Part shown: one piece after another, positions 25,662 through 34,951 of the stretch
Layout of the letters: every line of letters starts with the position of its first letter
Position numbering within the stretch: the first letter of the stretch is position 1
NCBI GenBank assembly: GCA_002481295.1
Contig: DLDU01000042.1
Coordinates: 25,285-89,284 of the forward strand
Source: Prevotella sp. UBA7764
GTDB taxonomy: Bacteria > Bacteroidota > Bacteroidia > Bacteroidales > Bacteroidaceae
Direction of reading: 5' to 3'
Length of the DNA: 64,000 nucleotides
Made by a program: the position numbers and the translations under genes
Notes under the pieces: generated by a model
What the model was told of the DNA's origin: nothing
The model's input: the letters and a program-made list of their open reading frames with translations, nothing else
Database searches by the model: none

Positions 25662-25717
25662 CGATATTCATTATTAAGATCTCCTATGAGGGAGGTCTGT
25701 GTTAATCGTATTGTAAT

Positions 25718-26434
25718 ATGGAAAAGATGAGAAAGATTCTGTTTCTGGCCGTTGCTGTGTTGCTGACGCTGCCTGCCGCAGCACAATATTATCCCGACGG
25801 GCGTCCTATTCCGCCCAGTAAGCGTGCCGAGTACTACCGCCAGCATGGGCAATACAATAATGGCCGTACAGTCTATGGCTATGGCAACAATGTCTATTAC
25901 GGTTTTCGTTTGGGCATGGCCGTGGCTACAGTGAATTCCGACGCATCCGTTCTTGACGGCAGCGACGCGCGTACGGGACTGGATATAGAAGCCGTTATCG
26001 GCACTCAACTCACCAATACAGCCCCACTGTTCTTCGAGACCGGACTCTCCTATGTGGAGAAAGGCGGTAAAGGTAACTACGACGGCAACAAGTTCACCTA
26101 CCGGTTGGAATACCTCGAACTGCCGCTGTTGCTGAAATATAAATACCAGGCTACCCCAGACATCTCGGTGGAGCCGTTTGCCGGTGGCTATCTGGCCGTA
26201 GGCGTAGGCGGTAAGATCAAGGACTATGGCCACCGCGAGGCTTACTCCAGTTTCAGTGACGACCAGGCGAGTTTCAAGCGTTTCGATGGTGGACTGCGCC
26301 TGGGGTGTGGCGTGAGTTTTCAAATGCTCTACCTCGGCGTGAGCTATGATATCGGTTTGGCAAACATTGGCCACTACGATTTCGAGGACACCCGCACGGG
26401 TTGCTTCAACCTCAACGTCGGCGTGACATTCTGA
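25718..26434 (+). CDS. Small outer-membrane beta-barrel protein (PorT/OMP_b-brl type)
   Basis: 238 aa with a signal peptide (about 1-23, LTLPAAAQ). The mature part has a Tyr/Pro-rich N-terminus, then alternating strands typical of an eight-strand barrel, such as YYGFRLGMAVATVNSD, FFETGLSYVEKGG, YLELPLLLKYKY and VGVTF-ending C-terminal Phe, the usual signal for barrel insertion. Function unknown; the fold is common in Bacteroidetes. An ATG at 25727 is an alternative start. Single-gene unit with its own promoter and terminator. Confidence 0.82.
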   Translation: MEKMRKILFLAVAVLLTLPAAAQYYPDGRPIPPSKRAEYYRQHGQYNNGRTVYGYGNNVYYGFRLGMAVATVNSDASVLDGSDARTGLDIEAVIGTQLTNTAPLFFETGLSYVEKGGKGNYDGNKFTYRLEYLELPLLLKYKYQATPDISVEPFAGGYLAVGVGGKIKDYGHREAYSSFSDDQASFKRFDGGLRLGCGVSFQMLYLGVSYDIGLANIGHYDFEDTRTGCFNLNVGVTF

Positions 26435-26464
26435 CGTGATAGTAAGTAAACAACAGTAACTAAT

Positions 26465-26497
26465 CAACGGCCCATCCTTTCTGAGGATGGGCCGTTG
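26465..26497 (+). terminator. Terminator of the barrel gene
   Basis: 14-bp perfect stem CAACGGCCCATCCT/AGGATGGGCCGTTG, loop TTCTG, followed by CTGTTTTC. Confidence 0.85.
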
Positions 26498-26514
26498 CTG
26501 TTTTCTAATTATCA

Positions 26515-26580
26515 CCAAAGTCTGGTCACCGTATGCCCAAAGCCTGGTCACTGTATGCCCAAAGCCTGGTCACCGTATTA
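26515..26580 (+). repeat. Triple 22-bp tandem repeat, locus C
   Basis: Three units of exactly 22 bp at 26515, 26537 and 26559, each CCAAAG(C/T)CTGGTCAC followed by (C/T)GTAT. Units differ at one to three positions. It fills the gap between the barrel terminator and the end of the GT2 gene. Confidence 0.88.
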
Positions 26581-26593
26581 AGTCTTTAATGCG

Positions 26594-27793
26594 TTAATGT
26601 CTTGTCATTATCGCAAGCATGCAGGCACGGTAGTCTTTGGTGCGCAGAGCGTGTTCCAAGGGTTGCAGGTGTGGGTCTGACGTTGTGTAGGCTTGGTAAT
26701 ACTGACGTAGCAGACGGCAGAAGATGGCGAAGACATGATGATTGACGGAAGGGGAGCGCAGGGAATAGAGGGTACAGAAGGTGTTGGGGATCTCGTTCTG
26801 CAGAAAGTTCTCGTAAGCCTGCTGGCTTGTCTGCAGTCCGCTCGCTGCACCATCCTCCATGAGCTGTACGGTTACCAGCAGACTCTCGACAGCCCTTGGC
26901 GACAGTCCGGCGGTGGCTGTAATGCCCACGGGATTGAACCGATATACATAGACGTCGTCGGGAATGGTGACGATGCGGTGGCAGCGTGGAAAGAGCATCA
27001 ACGTCATCAGCGTGTCCTCAAAGAGATAGCCTTCAGGGAAATGAAAGTGTGAGAACAGTCCGGCACGCAGTACCTTGCCGCAAGCGTAGCCTTGCAGCTG
27101 ACCGGTCCAACGGTTGGAGAGCTCGAAGGGATGGGAGTAGCCGGGATAGAAGTGACCACTGTTGAACACTCGAAAACAGCCTTCTACGATGTCGGCGTCG
27201 TACTTGGTCACCGTATCCATCAGCATGTCGATGGCACCGGGCAACAGCCAGTCGTCGGAGTCGACAAAAGTGACATACCGCCCCCGGATATGCCTCAGGG
27301 CTATATTGCGGGCTGCTGCCAGACCGGCATTCTTTTGGTCGATGATTTCTATATCGGGATAATGTTCATACTTGGCAATCCGTTGTCGTGTACCGTCCGT
27401 GGAGCCGTCGTTGATAACCATTAAAAGACATTTGTATTTGGACCGTTGGTTGAACACCGACAGCAAGCATTGGTCGATATACTGCTCGACATTGTAAGCC
27501 GGGATGATAATCTCCAAGTCGTAATCGTCCTTACGGCTGAGGTCGTTGTCATAGAGACTGGAACCTTTCGGCTTCTCTGTCGGAAGGTTTCTCAGAAGAG
27601 GTGCCAGGTCTGCATCATTGTCACCATTGGAGAGGAATACGGGATTGGTGGCGTCAATATCGGTGGCGGGAAGCAACGACGAAAGCAGACGCTGCAATAG
27701 CCATAGACGGGAGCTTATCTTTGCGCCCACACGACGAACCTGAAGCATCAGCCAAATGATACTGGACTCAAGGGAGTGTTTCATAGACAACAA
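26594..27793 (-). CDS. Glycosyltransferase family 2
   Basis: 399 aa. After an N-terminal helical stretch of about 95 residues comes a GT-A domain: LEIIIPAYNVEQYIDQC, VINDGSTDGT, NAGLAAARN and FVDSDDW with the DxD-type metal motif. The C-terminal part (250-399) is helical. It transfers a sugar from a nucleotide donor; donor and acceptor cannot be read. The gene follows a flippase by 72 nt on the same strand, suggesting surface polysaccharide synthesis. An ATG at 27784 is an alternative start. Confidence 0.88.
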   Translation of the reverse strand: MLSMKHSLESSIIWLMLQVRRVGAKISSRLWLLQRLLSSLLPATDIDATNPVFLSNGDNDADLAPLLRNLPTEKPKGSSLYDNDLSRKDDYDLEIIIPAYNVEQYIDQCLLSVFNQRSKYKCLLMVINDGSTDGTRQRIAKYEHYPDIEIIDQKNAGLAAARNIALRHIRGRYVTFVDSDDWLLPGAIDMLMDTVTKYDADIVEGCFRVFNSGHFYPGYSHPFELSNRWTGQLQGYACGKVLRAGLFSHFHFPEGYLFEDTLMTLMLFPRCHRIVTIPDDVYVYRFNPVGITATAGLSPRAVESLLVTVQLMEDGAASGLQTSQQAYENFLQNEIPNTFCTLYSLRSPSVNHHVFAIFCRLLRQYYQAYTTSDPHLQPLEHALRTKDYRACMLAIMTRH

Positions 27794-27865
27794 TCTTTAT
27801 TTACTGGTCAAACTATGTTCATTGCTCGTTTCTCCATGACCTCGTACTGTCTACGGATGTCCTGT

Positions 27866-29350
27866 CTACTTAATCTTAAATTTTCCTAGAACCTTCTCCC
27901 ACAGGTGGGTTCTCTTGCGGATGAAATGCAAGCTGACGAGTGCGCTAACCGCGCAGAGGGCAATGCCCGACGGCCAGTAGATGATGGGTTGGTCAACGAA
28001 GGTCACGGCGTAAGCCAGCAAGCCGATCGGTAACTGGGCTGCGGCATAACCGATAACGCTGGGAGAGAGATGGAAACCATACGTCCACTTGTAGAAAGGA
28101 AGGATGAAGGCGAGATAGACAAAGGTCGTCAGCGTGACGCCAACACCGGCGCCGACCAGTCCGAAATGGCTATAGCCCACGATGACGAGACCGACAAAGA
28201 GAACGGCATAGACGGCTTGGATGAGAAGATAGGACAGCGAGTCGCCACGAGCAAGGGTGATATATTCTATCGGAACTTCCACAGCGCGGAAATACATCGC
28301 CAGGACCACGACCTGCGCCATGCCGAGTACTGGCATAAACTTCCCACTATAGAGGAGTGGCAGAATGATGGGCAGAAAGATGATAAAGGCAACGAGAAGG
28401 GGGGAGACCATCAGGAAGATCATCTCAATCTGGCGGTTGACGGTGGTGTTGAAGGTCACTCCTAAGTCTTTGATGCCCGACAGCCGGGGGAAATAGTCGG
28501 TATCCATGGCTGAGAAAACCATGCCCACGTAAGTCAAGGTCATCATGATGCCGGCATTGTAGAGGCCTACGATGTCCAGTCCGGCGATATTATTGAGGTA
28601 ACTGCGAATGAAGAAGTCGGTACCGGAGGTGAACAGCCCGGCGATGACAAAGGCTGTTCCGAGCTTGATCATCCCCAGTCCGTCGTGGAAGAGGGCCTTG
28701 GAGAAATGCAGGCGAAGGGGATAGAGATGGTAAGAAACATGTATGGTAAGCAGAAACTGGATAAGGGCCATGAGCACCAATGAGGGTACGATGCCTTTCA
28801 TTCCCCAGAAATAATAGATGGGAACCGAGACGATGAGCGCGCCCACAATGTTGTAGAATGTCACCATAGCCAAGCGGCGCAGTACGCGTACGGCTTTGAT
28901 GATGGCAGTCTCGCCAAGGGTGAGGATCGAGAGCCCTACGATGGGAGAGAGACAGATGAAGTGGAGGGTGTGGCTATTCCAGGAGAAGGTGAACCAACTG
29001 AGAAACGGACTGAGCACAATGCAGAGCACGGTGCCTAACAATGCCAGCACGGCGCTCCAATAGCGCACAACGTTGACCGCCCGCGATATGCGATCTGTGT
29101 CACCTTGTTCGTAGGCCTTTGAGATCTCCTGCACGGCGCTGAGGCCGATGCCGAAGCTGGAGAGGTCGGCAACCAGACTGACCGTGGAATTGAACAACGA
29201 GACAAGTCCCATACCGCCAGGGCCAAGGATGAGCGCAACCAGCTTGTTGCGCACCAGTGCTACGCCAATACTTAATGCCTGCACACCACCAAAGAGGCCG
29301 ATGTACTTAAGGATATGGGAATAACTGTCGAAACGTTCTTTCTTTGACAT
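27866..29350 (-). CDS. Wzx-type oligosaccharide/O-antigen flippase
   Basis: 494 aa from the ATG at 29350 (MSKKERFDSYSHILKYIG). Multiple hydrophobic helices (about 12-14) run the whole length, with the N-terminal pattern of polysaccharide flippases (GVQALSIGVALVRNKLVALILGPGGMGLVSLF). Such proteins flip undecaprenyl-linked glycans across the inner membrane. An upstream in-frame ATG at 29416 would add 22 residues with no transporter character. Forms a pair with the GT2 downstream. Confidence 0.9.
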   Translation of the reverse strand: MSKKERFDSYSHILKYIGLFGGVQALSIGVALVRNKLVALILGPGGMGLVSLFNSTVSLVADLSSFGIGLSAVQEISKAYEQGDTDRISRAVNVVRYWSAVLALLGTVLCIVLSPFLSWFTFSWNSHTLHFICLSPIVGLSILTLGETAIIKAVRVLRRLAMVTFYNIVGALIVSVPIYYFWGMKGIVPSLVLMALIQFLLTIHVSYHLYPLRLHFSKALFHDGLGMIKLGTAFVIAGLFTSGTDFFIRSYLNNIAGLDIVGLYNAGIMMTLTYVGMVFSAMDTDYFPRLSGIKDLGVTFNTTVNRQIEMIFLMVSPLLVAFIIFLPIILPLLYSGKFMPVLGMAQVVVLAMYFRAVEVPIEYITLARGDSLSYLLIQAVYAVLFVGLVIVGYSHFGLVGAGVGVTLTTFVYLAFILPFYKWTYGFHLSPSVIGYAAAQLPIGLLAYAVTFVDQPIIYWPSGIALCAVSALVSLHFIRKRTHLWEKVLGKFKIK

Positions 29351-29545
29351 AGCCCTATTAAAACGCCCATGACTCCTTATTATTATATAAGGCGTGTCAA
29401 TTTTGGCTGGTATCAATCCTCTTGCGTGAAGAGAATGTTAACCTCTTGGCGGTTAATTTTGCTTTTCAACGGAAGCAATGTCATTACAACGGTACATCTT
29501 TTCGCTGAGATTTCTTGATAAAGCCCGCCTAAGAACGACTAAAGT

Positions 29546-29577
29546 TTTGTATATCAGCGGAATTATTCGTAACTTTG
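29546..29577 (+). promoter_or_regulatory. Promoter of miaB and probably the lipid A run
   Basis: TTTG (29546-29549), 20 nt, TAACTTTG (29570-29577): full consensus. It places initiation downstream of 29575, so the start at 29605 is preferred. Confidence 0.8.
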
Positions 29578-29604
29578 CAGTCTTATTATATACGCATATA
29601 CAGA

Positions 29605-31008
29605 ATGAGCAAGAAACTCTATATCGAGACCTATGGCTGCCAGATGAATGTAGCCGACTCTGAAGTCGTTGCCTCCGTCATGCAGATGGCCGGTTACGAA
29701 CCCACTGACAACGAAGAAGATGCCGACGCGGTGTTTCTCAACACCTGCTCGGTGCGCGAGAATGCCGAGAACAAGATCTATCATCGTCTTGACACGCTTT
29801 TCGCTCAGCAGCGCCGTCACGCCCACGACAATCCGGAAGCCAACTATCCCAAGCCGATCCTCGGCGTGCTGGGCTGTATGGCCGAGCGCGTGAAGAACGA
29901 CTTGATCGAGAATCATCACGCCAATCTTGTGTGTGGTCCTGACAGCTATCTCCATTTGCCCGAGATGGTAGCAGCCGTAGAGGTTGGTCAGCCTGCCGTG
30001 GACGTGCAGCTCTCCACCACCGAGACCTATCGTGATGTCATGCCTCTGCGTGTGGGGCCGGCCCATGTGAGCGGCTTTGTGAGCATCATGCGCGGTTGCA
30101 ACAACTTCTGCCACTATTGTATCGTACCCTATACCCGTGGCCGTGAGCGTTCGCGCGACGTGGAGAGCATCTTGCGTGAGGTACGTGACCTCCACGACAA
30201 AGGATTCAAGGAAGTCACCCTTCTGGGACAGAATGTCAACAGCTATGGACTGCTGCCCAACGGCCAGCGACCCGACAATGGCATCATCATCAACGAGGCC
30301 GACGGCACGGAGCTCCACGTATGTTCCTTTGCCGAACTCCTGCGGCGCGTGGCCGAGAGCGTACCCGACATGCGTGTGCGCTTCACCACGTCCAATCCTG
30401 AGGATATGACCGAGGACATCCTGCACGCCATCGCCGACGAGCCCAACCTCTGCAACCATATTCATTTCCCCGCACAGAGCGGCAGCGACAAGGTGTTGCA
30501 CTTGATGAACCGTAAGTACACGCGCCAGCAATATCTCGACAAGGTGGCTGCCATCCGCCGCATCATCCCTGACTGTGGACTGACGACAGACATCTTTGTG
30601 GGGTATCACGACGAGAGCGAGGAGGACTTCCAAGAGACGATGAGTCTCGTGCGTGAAGTTGGTTTTGACGCCGCCTTCATGTTTAAATACAGTGAGCGTC
30701 CCGGCACCTACGCTGCCAAGCACCTGCCCGACAACGTGCCCGAGGAAGAGAAGATCCGCCGTCTCAACGAGCTCATCCGCCTACAAACCGAGATCTCGGC
30801 CGAGCGCAACAAGCTCGATGAGGGCAAGACCTTCGAGGTGCTCCTTGAGCGCTATGCCAAACGTTCCCACGATCAGCTCATGGGCCGCACACCACAAAAC
30901 AAGGCTGTTGTCATCGCGCGCGGCAACCACCATCCCGGCGAGCGCGTCATGGTGCGCATCACAGGCTCATCATCAGCCACACTCATGGGAGAAGTCGTCA
31001 ACGAATAA
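29605..31008 (+). CDS. miaB: tRNA-2-methylthio-N6-dimethylallyladenosine synthase MiaB
   Basis: 467 aa. It has an N-terminal UPF0004 domain with ETYGCQMN and NTCSVRENAE, then a radical SAM core with RGCNNFCHYCIVPYTRGRERSR (CxxxCxxC iron-sulfur motif), and a C-terminal TRAM domain. MiaB adds a methylthio group to N6-isopentenyladenosine at position 37 of tRNAs reading U-starting codons, using two iron-sulfur clusters. Cluster cysteines are all present. Located 72 nt upstream of an MsbA-like exporter. Confidence 0.97.
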   Translation: MSKKLYIETYGCQMNVADSEVVASVMQMAGYEPTDNEEDADAVFLNTCSVRENAENKIYHRLDTLFAQQRRHAHDNPEANYPKPILGVLGCMAERVKNDLIENHHANLVCGPDSYLHLPEMVAAVEVGQPAVDVQLSTTETYRDVMPLRVGPAHVSGFVSIMRGCNNFCHYCIVPYTRGRERSRDVESILREVRDLHDKGFKEVTLLGQNVNSYGLLPNGQRPDNGIIINEADGTELHVCSFAELLRRVAESVPDMRVRFTTSNPEDMTEDILHAIADEPNLCNHIHFPAQSGSDKVLHLMNRKYTRQQYLDKVAAIRRIIPDCGLTTDIFVGYHDESEEDFQETMSLVREVGFDAAFMFKYSERPGTYAAKHLPDNVPEEEKIRRLNELIRLQTEISAERNKLDEGKTFEVLLERYAKRSHDQLMGRTPQNKAVVIARGNHHPGERVMVRITGSSSATLMGEVVNE

Positions 31009-31080
31009 CAGTTGTAGGGTTGTCTGTCCATAGTTTTAGTAGCGTAAACATGGTAAGGACCAAGAAGCAAAATATTGTTT

Positions 31081-32937
31081 ATGAAAGAATTCCTGCAAGT
31101 ATTGCGGCGCTTCGTTCCGCCCTATAAGAAGTATCTGGTGCTGAGCATCGTGTTCAATATCCTTTCCGCGATATTGAACATCTTCTCGTTTATGACGCTC
31201 ATCCCCATCTTGCAAATCCTGTTCAAGACATCGGATGTCAAGCAGGTCACGAGCCTTATCGGCTGGGACAGTGTGCACTCGGTTGGTGAGCTCACCAACA
31301 TGCTCACCAACAACGCCTATTATTATATAGAGCGCTTCATTGCTGAGTATGGTTCTGCCAATACGTTGCTGGCCATCGGCTTGCTGCTTGCGTTCATGAC
31401 GGCTTTGAAGACAGGAGCCTACTTCCTTTCCTCGGCTACCGTCATCCCCATCCGTACGGGTGTGGTGCGCGACATCCGTAACCAACTCTACCGCAAGATC
31501 ACCTCTCTGCACCTCGGCTTCTTCTCTGAGGAGCGCAAGGGCGACATCATCGCCCGCATGAGTGGTGACGTGCAGGAGATCGAAAACAGCATCATGGCCA
31601 GTCTGGATATGCTGTTCAAAAATCCTATCTTGATCATTGCCTATTTCACGGCACTGCTTGTCGTGTCGTGGCAGCTCACGCTGTTCACCATTGTCTTTGT
31701 TCCGATCTTTGGCTGGTTCATGGGCTTTGTCGGCCGCAAGCTCAAAGCACACAGCATGAAGGCGCAGGGGCTTTGGAGCGACACGATGAGCCAGGTAGAA
31801 GAGACGTTGGGCGGGCTGCGCATCATCAAAGCCTTCTGCGCTGAGGAGAAGATGAACCAACGCTTTGACCGCATCAACAGCAGCTACCGCGACGACATCA
31901 TGCGCGTGAACATCCGACAGCAGCTTGCTCACCCGATGAGCGAGTTTCTTGGTACGGTGATGATCATCATCGTGCTTTGGGTAGGCGGCATCCTCGTGCT
32001 CAACAACCATACGCTCAGCGGTCCCAAGTTCATCTATTACCTGGTGATGCTCTACTCCATTATCAATCCGCTGAAAGAGTTTTCCAAGGCTGGATATAAC
32101 ATTCCCAAAGGTCTGGCTTCCATGGAGCGGGTCGACAAGATTCTGAAGGCAGAGGTAGAGATCAAGGAAAGCAAGCATCCGGTACACATTCATAGCTTTG
32201 AGCACGACATTGAGTTCCGAAACGTAGGCTTTGCCTACAACCATGACGAGGGCGGTGCCCCACACTGGGTGCTCCGCCACATCAATCTGACCATCCCAAA
32301 AGGCAAGACCATCGCTTTGGTAGGCCAGAGTGGCGGTGGCAAGTCTACGCTGGTAGATCTCATTCCGCGCTATTACGATGTGCAGGAAGGCGAGGTGCTC
32401 ATCGATGGCATCAATGTCAAGGATCTCGGTATCCACGATCTTCGTGAGCTTATCGGCAATGTCAACCAGGAGGCCATCCTCTTCAACGACACCTTTTATA
32501 ATAATATCACGTTCGGCGTAGACAACGCCAGCAAGGAAGACGTTATCAGGGCGGCGAAGATCGCCAATGCCTATGACTTCATCATGGAGTCGGAGCATGG
32601 CTTTGACACCAACATCGGTGACCGTGGCGGCCGTCTGTCCGGTGGTCAACGGCAGCGTATCAGCATAGCGCGTGCCATATTGAAGAATCCTCCCATCCTC
32701 ATCCTCGATGAGGCCACTTCCGCCCTCGACACCGAGAGCGAGCGTTTGGTGCAGGATGCGCTTTTCAAACTGATGAAGACACGTACCACCGTCGCCATCG
32801 CTCACCGTCTGTCAACCATCAAAAACGCCGACGTGATCTACGTCATCCATGAGGGAGAGATCGTAGAGAGCGGTACCCATGACGAGCTCATGAAAAATGA
32901 TGGCTATTATCATAAGCTTCACGACATGCAAAGTTGA
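31081..32937 (+). CDS. ABC exporter, MsbA-like lipid A/lipid flippase
   Basis: 618 aa half-transporter: a six-helix membrane domain (1-330) followed by an ATPase domain with Walker A GQSGGGKSTL, Q-loop VNQEAILFND, signature LSGGQRQR, Walker B ILILDEATSALD and the switch His in IAHRLST. The order and length match MsbA-type lipid exporters. Downstream genes for an LTA-synthase-like transferase, an LpxL-like acyltransferase and glycosyltransferases support lipid A or glycolipid export. The ATG at 31081 is used; a TTG two codons earlier is less likely. Confidence 0.9.
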   Translation: MKEFLQVLRRFVPPYKKYLVLSIVFNILSAILNIFSFMTLIPILQILFKTSDVKQVTSLIGWDSVHSVGELTNMLTNNAYYYIERFIAEYGSANTLLAIGLLLAFMTALKTGAYFLSSATVIPIRTGVVRDIRNQLYRKITSLHLGFFSEERKGDIIARMSGDVQEIENSIMASLDMLFKNPILIIAYFTALLVVSWQLTLFTIVFVPIFGWFMGFVGRKLKAHSMKAQGLWSDTMSQVEETLGGLRIIKAFCAEEKMNQRFDRINSSYRDDIMRVNIRQQLAHPMSEFLGTVMIIIVLWVGGILVLNNHTLSGPKFIYYLVMLYSIINPLKEFSKAGYNIPKGLASMERVDKILKAEVEIKESKHPVHIHSFEHDIEFRNVGFAYNHDEGGAPHWVLRHINLTIPKGKTIALVGQSGGGKSTLVDLIPRYYDVQEGEVLIDGINVKDLGIHDLRELIGNVNQEAILFNDTFYNNITFGVDNASKEDVIRAAKIANAYDFIMESEHGFDTNIGDRGGRLSGGQRQRISIARAILKNPPILILDEATSALDTESERLVQDALFKLMKTRTTVAIAHRLSTIKNADVIYVIHEGEIVESGTHDELMKNDGYYHKLHDMQS

Positions 32938-32959
32938 AAAGTTATAAAATATAAGTTCA

Positions 32960-34951
32960 ATGGTAAGAATTCACAATTCAAAGATAAGCTCATGCAGATG
33001 GATAGGTCCGTTTGTAGCCTTGTTACTGAATCTGCTGATAGCTTTGGGCATGTACTTCATCGCCCGAGTGGAATTTCTGTTGGAAAACTACAGCTACTTT
33101 TCAGAGGATCTGACGTTCAGCCATCTGTGCAGTCTGTTTGCCGGCTCTCTGCCTTTTGACAAGTCGGCCATAGCCTACACCAATTCTCTCTACATACTGA
33201 TGATGCTCTTCCCCCTCTGGCTGAAGGAGACCCCTGTCTATCACAAGGTGTGCAAGTGGCTGTTCATCGTGGTAAATACGATAGCACTGGTCATCAATCT
33301 GTGCGACTCGGTCTATTTCCCCTATACCTTGCGCCGCACCACGACGAGCGTCTTCCATGAGTTCCGCAACGAGACCAACCTGGGTGATGTCTTCTGGGGA
33401 GAGCTGTTGGGTCACTGGTATCTGCTTCTGCTGGCCATCGTAGTTGTGTGGCTTGCTTGGAAGCTCTACGTCATGCCGCGCACCGATGCCAAGCAGTTGC
33501 TCACCGTGAAGCAGCGGTTGATATATACGGGTGTCTACACCGTGTTGCTGGTCTTCACGGGCTATATGACCGTGGGAGCCTGCCGTGGGGGCTGGGCTTC
33601 GGGCATCCGTCCGATCACCATCAACAATGCCAACGAGTATGTAGATCGCCCCACCGAGTGTGCTTTGGTACTCAACACACCCTTCTCACTGATTCGTACG
33701 GTCAACAAAGACGTGTTTGAGGTGCCCAATTACTATACCAGTCTCGATGAGTCCGGCAAGGTCTTCACGCCGATTCACAATCAGCAAACCGTTAATGCAC
33801 CGGACACGATGAAGCGCAAGAATGTGGTGGTGCTTATTGTTGAAAGTTTCGGCCGCGAGTATATCGGCGGACTCAACAAGATGTATTTTGGCGGTAAGTA
33901 CAAGGGCTACACGCCCAATGTCGACAAGCTCATCGAGAAGAGTGCCGTGTGGTATTACTCTTTCTGTAACGGTCGCAAGAGCATCGACGGCATGCCTTCC
34001 GTGCTTTGCGGCATACCAATGTTTAAGGAGCCCTTTGTGCTCACGCCGTCATCGATGAACAGCTACACGAGCATGGCAGGATTGTTGGACAAGGAGGGCT
34101 ACACCACTTCTTTCTTCCATGGTGCCAACCGTGGTTCGATGGGTTTCCTGGCTTTCTCCAAGAAGGTGGGCTTCCAGCAATACTATGGCCGTCAGGACTT
34201 TGACCAGGACAGCCGTTTTGGAGGTGACAAGCAGTACGACGGTCACTGGGGCATTTGGGACGAGCCTTTCCTGCAATACTGGTGTGCCAAGCTCGGCACG
34301 ATGAAGCAGCCCTTTATGTCGGCTTGCTTCACGGTGAGCTCCCATACGCCGTATGTGATCCCCGAGAAATATAAGAAGGTGTATCCCGAGGAGGGCATTG
34401 TCATCCACAAGTGCATCCGCTATACCGACATGGCCATCGGCAAGTTCTTCCGCGAGGCCGAGAAACAGCCATGGTTCAAGAATACCATCTTTGTGCTGAC
34501 CAGTGACCACACCAATCTCAGTGACCACCAGCAATACCAGACCGACATCGGCGGCTTCTGCTCACCGATCATTGTCTACGATCCTACGGCCAAGCTCGTC
34601 AAGCCCGGTATGCGCAATGCCATTGCCCAGCAGATCGACATCCTGCCGACGGTGCTCGGTGCTTTAGGCTATAACAAGCCCTTCCTCAGCTTTGGCTGCA
34701 ACCTGCTCGCCACGCCCGACGATGACACCTATGCCGTCAACTATCTCAACGGCATCTATCAGTATGTCAAGCACGGCTATACCATGCAGTTCGACGGCAA
34801 CAAAGTCGTGGGCATGTATAAGCTCACCGACCTGCTGATGCAGCACAACCTTGTCGGTCGCGTGTCCCAACAGGCACAGATGGAGCGCGAGCTCAAGGCG
34901 ATCATCTATCAGTATATGTATCGTATGGTTCATGACAGACTGCACCCATGA
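32960..34951 (+). CDS. LTA synthase family / sulfatase-fold phosphotransferase
   Basis: 663 aa. Five or so N-terminal membrane helices (to about 215) precede a sulfatase-fold domain: NVVVLIVESFGREYIGGL with the metal Glu, FCNGRKSIDGMPSVLCGIP with the likely nucleophile Ser, FTVSSHTPY, and FVLTSDHTNL with metal Asp/His. This is the layout of LtaS and EptA-type enzymes, which move glycerophosphate or phosphoethanolamine to outer glycolipids. In a Gram-negative, next to lipid A genes, phosphoethanolamine transfer is the more likely activity (inference). Its stop overlaps the next start by 4 nt. Confidence 0.85.
   Translation: MVRIHNSKISSCRWIGPFVALLLNLLIALGMYFIARVEFLLENYSYFSEDLTFSHLCSLFAGSLPFDKSAIAYTNSLYILMMLFPLWLKETPVYHKVCKWLFIVVNTIALVINLCDSVYFPYTLRRTTTSVFHEFRNETNLGDVFWGELLGHWYLLLLAIVVVWLAWKLYVMPRTDAKQLLTVKQRLIYTGVYTVLLVFTGYMTVGACRGGWASGIRPITINNANEYVDRPTECALVLNTPFSLIRTVNKDVFEVPNYYTSLDESGKVFTPIHNQQTVNAPDTMKRKNVVVLIVESFGREYIGGLNKMYFGGKYKGYTPNVDKLIEKSAVWYYSFCNGRKSIDGMPSVLCGIPMFKEPFVLTPSSMNSYTSMAGLLDKEGYTTSFFHGANRGSMGFLAFSKKVGFQQYYGRQDFDQDSRFGGDKQYDGHWGIWDEPFLQYWCAKLGTMKQPFMSACFTVSSHTPYVIPEKYKKVYPEEGIVIHKCIRYTDMAIGKFFREAEKQPWFKNTIFVLTSDHTNLSDHQQYQTDIGGFCSPIIVYDPTAKLVKPGMRNAIAQQIDILPTVLGALGYNKPFLSFGCNLLATPDDDTYAVNYLNGIYQYVKHGYTMQFDGNKVVGMYKLTDLLMQHNLVGRVSQQAQMERELKAIIYQYMYRMVHDRLHP

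Noticed and set aside
12209..26580. The 22-bp repeats as CRISPR arrays
   Set aside because: Units are head to tail with no spacers, only three copies, and no cas genes are in the window.
31036..32805. 589-codon frame antisense to the MsbA-like gene
   Set aside because: Same reason: complement of a clear ABC exporter with no motifs of its own.
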